Below the pieces are notes generated by a model. It did no database searches. It worked only from the letters and a program-made list of their open reading frames with translations, and was not told the origin of the DNA. From CBDAPU01 sp965198875 (GTDB lineage Bacteria > Pseudomonadota > Gammaproteobacteria > Eutrophobiales > Eutrophobiaceae), in the NCBI GenBank assembly GCA_965198875.1, contig CBDAPU010000001.1:1984001-2048000 (forward strand): a stretch of DNA of 64,000 nt. Direction: 5' to 3'. This document shows positions 44,672 to 52,352 of this stretch, in pieces. The translations under genes and the position numbers were made by a program. Each line of letters opens with the position of its first letter. The stretch's first letter is position 1.

Positions 44672-45317
44672 CCAGAGTCGGTTTTTATCATCATCAAAAA
44701 CAAATACCCCTCTAACGGCCGAGGCAATGCGACCCCCCCCCCTTGATTGAAACGTTGGCGCAACGTGACATCGAGCCCATGGGGTGACTCGCCAAATACC
44801 ACTATCAGCGCCAATGACGAATCAACCCCGGCTTTGGATGAGAGCAACTAAAAGCGAGACCTCCAGGCAGGTGGTGAAATGATTTGCCAGCAACATCCTC
44901 CCGCCCGGTAGGGGCAACGGTCGGGGCAAACAACATCAATGGCGCCAGGCTCCAATGCCGTGTAGGGGGGGCGCAATGGCCGGGGTTGGGACAAACAACG
45001 GCGTAGCCCCCACGGCTATCGGTCGGTGAGATGATTATTTTTGCCCTGCTCATCTTTGAGGCCTTATCTGTGATTCATAGCGATGACGACAGGGCTCCTT
45101 ATCTCATCAATACCGCTTCCGAGGCTGACGATGCCCTCTCCTTTTTACTCTGCATCGTGCCATCTCAAGGGCGCCTTTCCTGATCGGGCCGGCTAACGGC
45201 GAATGTTCATCCCGTTGCAATCCGTGTTCATCCCCCGTCTTTATGGGCCTGATCGGGCGATGAGGTGCGTTACAATATCGGTATTTACGGAACCCAGTTC
45301 TTTGCCGGGGGAGAGGC
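44672..45317. other. Non-coding or decayed stretch
   Basis: About 650 bases with no supported gene. The minus-strand open frames at 44805-45053 and 45107-45319 have no recognisable domain. A run of ten C lies at 44733-44742 outside any gene. Two similar G/C-rich words ending in CAAACAAC near 44920 and 44985 suggest old duplication. Confidence 0.5.
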
Positions 45318-45512
45318 ACGGTGGACTGGCTTTATGACCTTAAACAGGATCTTCTGATCCATGACTGTAGCGCGCTATTTGCCCTCAGGGCGAACCCGGG
45401 GAGCGCCGATGCCGTGCCGGAGAGGGACTGACGGGGCAAGCTGTTTGGGGGTAAAGGCTATCTTTGCCAGGTGTTGTTCTCTATGCGCCGCCTAGGATTT
45501 ACGGATTATTGA
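45318..45512 (+). pseudogene. Possible IS982-like transposase relic
   Basis: In one frame, interrupted by a TGA at about 45429, the sequence reads ANPGSADAVPERD then RGKLFGGKGYLCQVLF. This resembles the IS982-family block with TPGNVDDRKPV followed by GKLFGDKGYIS. No terminal repeats or complete transposase remain. The match is by eye only. Confidence 0.3.
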
Positions 45513-45536
45513 TTAGCGGCGCCCGTTATTAAAACC

Positions 45537-46166
45537 TCATTTATCCCTGGACGATTCTTCTTTTTCCCTTGCCCGTGCCAGCGCTTCCCGGCCCAATACC
45601 CGCTCGGCATAGTCTTTTACGTTATCGATCTCTATGGGTTGTCTGGCCTTTCTCGCCCATGACAAGGTGTAGCCGATGAGCACATCTGCCGCCGTAAAAC
45701 TATCCCCGAGGATAAACGCATTGCCGTTAAGCCCCTGAGCGAGCGCTTTCAAGGCTTTTTGAAACTCCCAGGCGGCGGTCTCGATCACATCCGGCACACG
45801 TTTGTTTTCCGGCAATGCGAAGGTGTGTTTTCCTTTTGTCCATAGAGGTTGTTCGAGTTCCGTCATGGCAAAATAACACCATTGATCGTGTCTGCCGCGG
45901 GCGATGCCGCCGGGGGGCGGGATGAGTTTTTTCTGCGGGTGTTGATCGCCCAGATACGTCACGATGGCTGCTGATTCGGTGAGAACGCCATTATCATCTT
46001 CAAGCGCCGGTACTTTTCCGCTCGGGCTGATCTTCAGGAACTCATCTGAGGAAAACCCGCGTTCCCCAAAAGGAACCAGGTGATATTCATAGTCTAGCCC
46101 CAGCTCTTCCAGCATCCAGGTAACACGCAAACCACGGGTGCCGGGATAACTAAACAGTCTGATCAT
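45537..46166 (-). CDS. Glutathione S-transferase family protein
   Basis: The 209-residue protein has the thioredoxin-like N-terminus with a glutathione-site block (SYPGTRGLRVTWMLEELGLDYEYHLVPFGE, then SPSGKVPALEDDNGVLTESAAIVTYLGDQHP) and the helical C-terminal domain with GDSFTAADVLIGYTLSWA. Such enzymes conjugate or isomerise electrophiles with glutathione; the substrate is unknown. It is a stand-alone gene between a decayed stretch and the symporter gene, with the family's usual length. Confidence 0.94.
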   Translation of the reverse strand: MIRLFSYPGTRGLRVTWMLEELGLDYEYHLVPFGERGFSSDEFLKISPSGKVPALEDDNGVLTESAAIVTYLGDQHPQKKLIPPPGGIARGRHDQWCYFAMTELEQPLWTKGKHTFALPENKRVPDVIETAAWEFQKALKALAQGLNGNAFILGDSFTAADVLIGYTLSWARKARQPIEIDNVKDYAERVLGREALARAREKEESSRDK

Positions 46167-46309
46167 AATAGTCTCTGCGCCCTCTCAATATAGCTTATTC
46201 AACGTCTTTGCCCGTCAGCACTTCCTTGAAGAAAGAAGGGGCCTGCGGGTTGCGTTTTATCTCGCCCGATTTTAGTCGATTTATGTAGGCCTTATAGACG
46301 CCCATGGCT

Positions 46310-47938
46310 TTATATCCAAAAAAACAGGGTGATAGGTAAATTCACCCACAGCATGAGGCCACTGCCCAGACTGGAGAAATTATCCAGATCCTGGGCTGTG
46401 TCCAGAAATCCCAGTGTGGCCACAATGATAAGCAGACAGAGCAGGTAACGGTATGCCGTGACCGCCCGTTCGTTAAACATAAACACCACCCCCTGCTCGC
46501 CATAGTAACTCCAGGAAATCATGGTGGAAATCGCAAATAACCAGGACGCCAGGCTCACCAACCATTTACCCAAACCGGGCCAGGCCACATCAAAGGCCTT
46601 GGCGGTCAGCGTGGCGCCCGTATAGCTGGTATAAATCGCATTGTCATATAAAACCGGTTTTACGCTCATGGCAATATGGGAGTAATCTATGCGGGGGGTT
46701 TCATTTTCATCCATATTCACTGTGCCACCTAAACGGTGCAGGTGATTACCGGTGTTGGCATTTTCATCACCCACCAGAATGACGAATACTTTCTCGCCAT
46801 GCCGCCAGTGGGTTTTTGAGTTGGGGGATGGGGTCTCATCAGTGTGCAGCGTCCAGTGCCCGGGGGTTTGCGCCTGAACAATTTCAGGGGTGGAGGCATA
46901 ATCGGCCGTACCGCCTCGTTGCCAAATGCCGGACGCCAGGATCACCAGGGCGGTAAACGTGCAGACGACAATGGTATCGATGAACGGTTCAAGCCCGCCC
47001 ACTACACCCTCACGCACGGGTTCACCGGTTTTTGCCGCTGCATGGGCAATGGGTGAGGAGCCGGCGCCCACCTCGGATGAGAATAACGCGCGCTTCATAC
47101 CGATCAAGATCACATATCCCATGCTACCACCGATAAATGCGCCGGTGGCCTCATGTGGGTTAAACGCCGAGACAAAGATCAGTTTGATAATGCCGGGGAT
47201 CTGCTCGATGTTTATCACCAACACAAACGTGCCGGCGAGCAGATAGATCACCACCATAAAAGGCACCAGGCGGCTCGCCACTGCACCAATGCGCTTGATC
47301 CCGCCGACGATCACGAGGCCAACGACAAAAGCCAGGATCAGCCCTGTCAGCCATGAGGGGACGCCAAAATAGACCTGGGTGACGTCACCCACGTTCCAGG
47401 CCTGAAACATCACCCCGCCGGTTATCGTGTAAGCCAGCAAGGTCACGCAGAAGACCCAGCCGATGACCTTGCCGATGCCGGCATAGTCAGGGTTTAATTC
47501 GGCCAGCCCTTTTGAGACCACCCACATGGGCCCGCCATGGGGGTTGTCCGGATCATCGGTGTTGCGATACATCATGGACAGGGTCACCTCGGTCAGCTTT
47601 ATGGCCATGCCGAAGATCCCCACCATCCACATCCAGAAGATGGCGCCCGGACCGCCCAGGGCGACCGCAAGGGCAACGCCGCCGATGTTCCCCAGACCCA
47701 CCGTTGCGGATAGGGCCGCCGATAGCGCCTGAAAATGGTTGATGGCGCCCGGATCATTGGGATCATCATACAGGCCTCTTAGCACCGCCGTACCGTGGGT
47801 CAAGGCCCGATACTGACAAAAGCCGGACCAGATCGTGAACAGCACACCGGCTCCAAGCAGTGTGAATAAGAAGGCGTCCTGAAACAGGAAGACATTGAGC
47901 GCGGCGGTGCCGGCGTTAAATGCGTCTATGAAACCGAT
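46310..47938 (-). CDS. Alanine/sodium symporter (AGCS family); no canonical start codon
   Basis: The protein of about 540 residues has the AGCS signature (ALSATVGLGNIGGVALAVALGGPGAIFWMWMVGIFGMAIK) and about eleven hydrophobic helices; family members import alanine or glycine with Na+ or H+. An inserted hydrophilic segment of about 100 residues (TPGHWTLHTDETPSPNSKTHWRHGEK onward) sits in the middle of the membrane domain. The first standard start (GTG at 47845) would cut the first helix. The frame remains open upstream and reads IGFIDAFNAGTAALNVFL before it. The most upstream candidate is an ATC at 47938, eight bases after AAGGGG; a stop lies two codons before it. The ATC is either a rare start or a mutated ATG. 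Confidence 0.85.
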   Translation of the reverse strand: MGFIDAFNAGTAALNVFLFQDAFLFTLLGAGVLFTIWSGFCQYRALTHGTAVLRGLYDDPNDPGAINHFQALSAALSATVGLGNIGGVALAVALGGPGAIFWMWMVGIFGMAIKLTEVTLSMMYRNTDDPDNPHGGPMWVVSKGLAELNPDYAGIGKVIGWVFCVTLLAYTITGGVMFQAWNVGDVTQVYFGVPSWLTGLILAFVVGLVIVGGIKRIGAVASRLVPFMVVIYLLAGTFVLVINIEQIPGIIKLIFVSAFNPHEATGAFIGGSMGYVILIGMKRALFSSEVGAGSSPIAHAAAKTGEPVREGVVGGLEPFIDTIVVCTFTALVILASGIWQRGGTADYASTPEIVQAQTPGHWTLHTDETPSPNSKTHWRHGEKVFVILVGDENANTGNHLHRLGGTVNMDENETPRIDYSHIAMSVKPVLYDNAIYTSYTGATLTAKAFDVAWPGLGKWLVSLASWLFAISTMISWSYYGEQGVVFMFNERAVTAYRYLLCLLIIVATLGFLDTAQDLDNFSSLGSGLMLWVNLPITLFFWI

Positions 47939-48111
47939 GGCCTATTCCCCTTAATTTTAGTTTTGTTTCCCAACTAACCTTGACATAGAGTACAGGCCCT
48001 ATAGTAAAGGCATTTCACACTGGTTAAAACAACAGACAAACAATTTCTGCCGGCGATGCTCCCGGGGGAGCTTGTATTATTTGGCTTATTTTACGGTAAA
48101 TAAAGAAAATT

Positions 48112-51100
48112 ATGCATGAGAGAGAACCCATTGCCATTGTTGGGATCGGCGGGGTCTTCCCCGGCGCGCAGAGCCTCGCTGAGTTCTGGCAAAATATCCT
48201 GGCGGCAAAGGATTGTGCCAGTGAGCCGCCGGCGGGTCGCTGGGTGTTGCCCTTAGAGGATGTGTATGCGCCCGCCCCCCCGGCTCTTGATAAAGTCTAT
48301 TCAAAGCGGGCCTGCTTCGTGGAAGGCATCGCTCTACATCTCGAGGGTCTTGATATTGATCCGGCGTTGGTCAATGCGCTCGATCCCCTGTTTCATCTGT
48401 TACTCCATGCCGGCCATGGGGCATGGCGAGATGGTGTTGTTGATCCGCTCGATAAATCCCGTGTGGGCGTCATAGTGGGCAACATCGTCTTACCAACAAC
48501 ATCATCATCGAAAATCACCGATGAATTGCTGCTGCCGGTGTTTGAGTCGCAAATACTAAACCGGAAAAATACACACAGTCACACCCATCGGCTGAACCGC
48601 CATGTCACCGGCCTGCCCGCCGGTATACTAGCGAGAGCGCTGGGGCTGGGCGGTGGCAGTTACACATTGGATGCGGCCTGTGCGGCGTCCCTGTATGCGC
48701 TGAAATATGCCGTTGATGAGTTGCGCTCAGGCCGGGCGGATGCCATGTTGTGCGGTGGTGTGTCAAGGCCGGATTCACTCTACACGCAAATGGGCTTTTC
48801 CGCCCTGCATGCGCTCTCGGCCTCCGGTCGATGCTCACCGTTTGATAAAAAAAGCGATGGGTTGGTTGTCGGTGAGGGCGCAGGCATGTTGTTGCTGAAA
48901 CGTCTGCCCGAGGCATTGGAGCACGGTGATCACATCTACGCCACCATTGCCGGGATCGGTCTTTCCAATGACATAGCGGGCAATCTCATGTCACCTGCAT
49001 CGGAAGGGCAACTGCGGGCAATGCGTCATGCCTATGGGGTGGCCGGCTGGCGGCCTGCCGATGTGGATCTGATCGAGTGCCACGGCACCGGCACGCCGGT
49101 GGGGGATGCGGTTGAGTTTAATAGCCTGAGCGCATTATGGGGAGAAGATAGAAACCCTGGCGACTGTATCATTGGCTCGGTAAAAAGCAATATCGGTCAT
49201 TTATTAACGGCGGCCGGTTCAGCGGGTTTGATAAAAACCCTGCTGGCGATGCAAGCGGGGGTATTGCCGCCCACGGCCAATTTTGCATCGGCGGCCACAT
49301 CCATTGACCTTAAAAAAAGCCCATTTAACGTCCTGAGCGAGGCGAGGGCCTGGCGCCGACGTGATGGGCGGACGCCAAGACGTGCCGCCGTCAGCGCCTT
49401 TGGTTTTGGCGGGATCAATGCCCATCTGTTGCTTGAGGAATGGCTAACGGCGAAACCTCGCCCCGCTTTGCAGCCGTCTGTTTCATTGAACAGGCCACAA
49501 ACAGAAGACATCGCCGTGGTGGGAATGGACGCCTGTTTTGGCCCGTGGGGTAGTTTAGATGCTTTTCGAAAACGGATCTTTGGCGATGATGCGAACAGGA
49601 CCCCCGAGCAGCGCCATAGCGGGTGGGGAGCCGATCATGCCGTAGAGGCCTGGTCACTGGATGCGGTATCGGTGCCGGTCGGGCGCTTTCGCATACCGCC
49701 GAATGAGATGGAAGAGATGTTACCGCAACAGCTTTTGATGTTGCAGGTGGCCGCCAATGCCATTGATGACGCCGGGCTGGACAGTGAACATGCCGATTTA
49801 TTTTTGCATGCCGGGGTATTTATAGGTGTTGGTCTTGATCTGAATACGACCCGTTTTCACCTGCGCTGGGATGTACTCAACAGGGCCAGAGAATGGGCGG
49901 ATAAGTCGGGTTATGAGTTGACTGAAACCGAGCTCACACAATGGGTCTTGCAATTACGAGACGCCTGTAGCCCGCCGCTGACTGCAAATCGCACGATGGG
50001 CGCATTAGGCGGGATTGTCGCCAGCCGTATTGCCCGTGCTTTTAAGGTGGGTGGCCCCGCTTTTACATTATCAAATGAAGAGGGCTCTGGATTGCGGGCG
50101 CTGGCGATGGGCGTTAAGGCGCTGCAAAGGGGCGATATCGACATGGCCATCGTGGGCGCTGTGGATCTAGCTGCAGACAGTCATGCCGCATTAAGCCAGC
50201 TTGAGGGGCGGCAGCGTGCACAAGAGGCGCTCCCGGGTGAAGGCGCAGGCGCCGTGGTGTTAAAGCGTCACAGTGATGCGCTGAAGGACGGGGGGCGGGT
50301 TTATGCCGTCATTAAAGGGGTGGGCGCCGCCAGCGAAGCCCCTTCGGATAAAGCCCGTATCCTGGCAATGGAGCGTTGTGTTGTTGACGCTGGTGTTGAT
50401 CTAACCTCAGTGGGATATGTTGAAACCCATGCAAGCCAGATGACCATGGAGGATGGCATGGGCAGTGCGGCACTGGCACAGATCCACAATATGGCCAATG
50501 CTGATGGCGGGCAAAATCAAACCCCGCCGGCCCTCAGGAGCACCGAAACGGATATCGGCTATGTTGGGGCGGTCGGTGGATTGGCCGCATTCATCAAGGC
50601 AGGCCTGTGTCTGCACCACCAATTATTGCCGGGGGGGCGGGGCGAGCAAAGCGCCATGGGGCGGGATGAGCCATCACATCGGCTCAACCATCAGCCCCGC
50701 TACTGGTTGCACGATCGATCCGCCGGCATGAGATCCGCCATGGTGAGCCGTGTCAGCATGGACGGGAATTGCCTGAGTTTGCTGATGCAGGAAGCAGGGC
50801 CGGATCAGAGCGATCCTGAAACCGTGTTTTTGTCTTTGCCCCGGCAACTGTTTTCAATCAGGGCCGACAGTAAAGAAGGGTTGCTCGAAAAACTGCATAG
50901 GCTGAATACATTTTCAACGCAATATGATGATTTTCGCGATGGTGCTATGGCGTGGTGGGAGCAACACACCACCGAAGGCCCTTTGTCGATAGCAATGTTG
51001 TGTCGCGATAAACCACACCTTGCCGAGCTGACGAGCCGCGCCTGTGTGGTTGTGCAAGAGGATAAAGCCATTGCTGATGGCGATCTCTTTTATAACCCTG

Positions 51101-51279
51101 CACCTTTGGTTGAGGCGGCGAAAACTGGCCTATGTTTTTCCCGGCTCCGGCAACCATTTTCGAGGCATGGGGCTGGAGAGCGCACGCTATTTTCCGCATG
51201 TGTTAAATCGGCTCCACAGCGAGAATGCAGATCTGCGCGCTCAATTTGCCGATGGGAAGTTTTGGGATCCGGCGGATAG
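48112..51279 (+). CDS. PUFA-synthase-like ketosynthase plus chain-length factor (PfaC/Pfa3 type)
   Basis: Residues about 5-440 are an intact ketosynthase: Cys190 in DAACAAS, His324 in ECHGTGTPVGD and His363 in SNIGHLL. From about residue 465 a second ketosynthase fold begins (EDIAVVGMDACFGPWGS), but its active site is lost: TLSNEEGSG replaces the Cys motif and DIGYVGAVGG replaces NIGH. This is the KS-CLF pair of PfaC and myxobacterial Pfa3, which elongate polyunsaturated chains. The real KS-CLF coding ends at 51121, where AAAA causes a +1 frame change; the last 52 residues are out-of-frame readthrough of the acyltransferase. The start follows a TAAAGAAAATT leader. First gene of a 12-kb operon with ole genes; no ACP is present. 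Confidence 0.9.
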   Translation: MHEREPIAIVGIGGVFPGAQSLAEFWQNILAAKDCASEPPAGRWVLPLEDVYAPAPPALDKVYSKRACFVEGIALHLEGLDIDPALVNALDPLFHLLLHAGHGAWRDGVVDPLDKSRVGVIVGNIVLPTTSSSKITDELLLPVFESQILNRKNTHSHTHRLNRHVTGLPAGILARALGLGGGSYTLDAACAASLYALKYAVDELRSGRADAMLCGGVSRPDSLYTQMGFSALHALSASGRCSPFDKKSDGLVVGEGAGMLLLKRLPEALEHGDHIYATIAGIGLSNDIAGNLMSPASEGQLRAMRHAYGVAGWRPADVDLIECHGTGTPVGDAVEFNSLSALWGEDRNPGDCIIGSVKSNIGHLLTAAGSAGLIKTLLAMQAGVLPPTANFASAATSIDLKKSPFNVLSEARAWRRRDGRTPRRAAVSAFGFGGINAHLLLEEWLTAKPRPALQPSVSLNRPQTEDIAVVGMDACFGPWGSLDAFRKRIFGDDANRTPEQRHSGWGADHAVEAWSLDAVSVPVGRFRIPPNEMEEMLPQQLLMLQVAANAIDDAGLDSEHADLFLHAGVFIGVGLDLNTTRFHLRWDVLNRAREWADKSGYELTETELTQWVLQLRDACSPPLTANRTMGALGGIVASRIARAFKVGGPAFTLSNEEGSGLRALAMGVKALQRGDIDMAIVGAVDLAADSHAALSQLEGRQRAQEALPGEGAGAVVLKRHSDALKDGGRVYAVIKGVGAASEAPSDKARILAMERCVVDAGVDLTSVGYVETHASQMTMEDGMGSAALAQIHNMANADGGQNQTPPALRSTETDIGYVGAVGGLAAFIKAGLCLHHQLLPGGRGEQSAMGRDEPSHRLNHQPRYWLHDRSAGMRSAMVSRVSMDGNCLSLLMQEAGPDQSDPETVFLSLPRQLFSIRADSKEGLLEKLHRLNTFSTQYDDFRDGAMAWWEQHTTEGPLSIAMLCRDKPHLAELTSRACVVVQEDKAIADGDLFYNPAPLVEAAKTGLCFSRLRQPFSRHGAGERTLFSACVKSAPQRECRSARSICRWEVLGSGG

Positions 51280-52165
51280 AGAATTAACCCATGAAGACAT
51301 GATATTTGGCCAGGTGTGGGTGGGAGCCATGATCAGCGATGTGATCAGTAGCTTTGGCGTTAAAGCCGACGCCGTTATCGGTTACAGCCTGGGGGAGACG
51401 GCAGGGCTGTTTGCAACACGGGCCTGGACGGGGCGTGATCGCATGTTAAAACGAATGCGGCAGACAACATTATTTACCCAACAACTGGCCGGCCCCTGTG
51501 ATGCCGCCAGGCAGGTCTGGGGTATGACGGCTGAGGATGAGGTCGACTGGTGCACGGGTGTTGTTAATCGCTCCGCATCGGAGGTGCAATTTGCCCTGAC
51601 CGGGCGCTCCAGGGTCTATTTGCTGATCGTGAATACCCCTGAGGAATGTGTGATCGGTGGTGATCGAGAAGCGGTAGCGCAGTTGGTGGGCGCCCTGGAT
51701 TGTTATTTTCATCCGCTAGATGGGATCACCACGGTGCACAACGAAGTGGTCATGTCCGTTGCCCGGGAATATCGGGACTTGCACCTGTTTGATACCACCC
51801 CGCCGCCAGGCCTCAGGTTTTATAGCGGCCTGTGGGGCAAGGCCTATGAGCTCACCGCTGACAGTGCCGCTGATGCTATCCTCGGCCAGGCGTTGCAGCA
51901 TTTCGATTACACAAAGCTCATCAATCAGGCTTATGAAGATGGCGTCAGGCTGTTCATTGAAATGGGGCCGGGCATGAGCTGTACCCGTATGATCGAGCGG
52001 ATTTTGGGTGATCGAGAACATGTTGCAACGGCGATCTGTATTAACGGGCAAAGTGAAGTCGAGAATATCCTCAAGGCGCTGGCCCTGCTGATCTCTGAGG
52101 GCATAGAGGTGGATTTGAGCGGTTTGTATGGGCGCGCCAAACCGGTTGACCGATATGCAAGATGA
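51077..52165 (+). CDS. Acyltransferase domain of the PfaC/Pfa3-like synthase, in its own frame
   Basis: From 51122 this frame encodes an acyltransferase: LAYVFPGSGNHFRGMGLESARYF, the nucleophile motif GYSLGETAGLF, VNTPEECVIGG and FIEMGPGMSCTRMIERIL. Such domains load malonyl or acyl groups onto carrier proteins, and myxobacterial Pfa3 has this KS-CLF-AT order. It is linked to the KS-CLF frame by a +1 shift at 51121-51124. Alternatively it could start at ATG 51077 or GTG 51044 by coupled translation, but the residues before LAYVF look like out-of-frame sequence. It ends at a TGA that overlaps the linker frame. The domain is clear; whether it is a separate protein is not. Confidence 0.82.
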   Translation: MAISFITLHLWLRRRKLAYVFPGSGNHFRGMGLESARYFPHVLNRLHSENADLRAQFADGKFWDPADRELTHEDMIFGQVWVGAMISDVISSFGVKADAVIGYSLGETAGLFATRAWTGRDRMLKRMRQTTLFTQQLAGPCDAARQVWGMTAEDEVDWCTGVVNRSASEVQFALTGRSRVYLLIVNTPEECVIGGDREAVAQLVGALDCYFHPLDGITTVHNEVVMSVAREYRDLHLFDTTPPPGLRFYSGLWGKAYELTADSAADAILGQALQHFDYTKLINQAYEDGVRLFIEMGPGMSCTRMIERILGDREHVATAICINGQSEVENILKALALLISEGIEVDLSGLYGRAKPVDRYAR

Positions 52166-52352
52166 GCAACATATATCGGTTCCGGTTCGTAGCGCCCCCC
52201 TGGTTGTGCCGCTACCGGGAAAACGGCGCCGGGCTGTCCGTACAGGATCTGAGCAAGGGGTTAAAGAAGATAGTCAGCAGAGCCCATCGACCGAGATCAT
52301 CCCCCATCGGGGGTTGATAAAACAGCTCGCAGGCGATGGGGCGGATCATTGA
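52128..52352 (+). CDS. Linker frame of the broken PfaC/Pfa3-like gene
   Basis: The 74-codon frame contains ISVPVRSAPLVVPLPGKRRR, which resembles the interdomain linker after the acyltransferase in Pfa proteins, and LIKQLAGDGADH. It overlaps the acyltransferase end by 38 bases and the dehydratase start by 17. It is probably not a separate gene but the piece that joins AT to DH if two further single-base changes (near 52150 and near 52340) are undone. Confidence 0.5.
   Translation: MGAPNRLTDMQDEQHISVPVRSAPLVVPLPGKRRRAVRTGSEQGVKEDSQQSPSTEIIPHRGLIKQLAGDGADH

Noticed and set aside
44733..44742. Run of ten C as a second phase-variation tract
   Set aside because: It is outside any supported gene or promoter and is only half the length of the tract at 2784-2803.
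44805..45319. Minus-strand open frames 44805-45053 and 45107-45319 as genes
   Set aside because: No domain, no ribosome site, and composition rich in Pro/Arg typical of non-coding GC-rich sequence.
47980..48005. TTGACA and TATAGT upstream of the lipid operon as its promoter
   Set aside because: The two hexamers are only 14 bases apart, too close for a normal sigma-70 promoter. The operon promoter must lie in 47945-48111 but I cannot define it.
51115..51130. Programmed ribosomal frameshift at GCGAAAACTGG
   Set aside because: There is no heptameric slippery site or clear downstream stimulatory structure, and the shift needed is +1. An indel is simpler, so I report the break but not a recoding signal.
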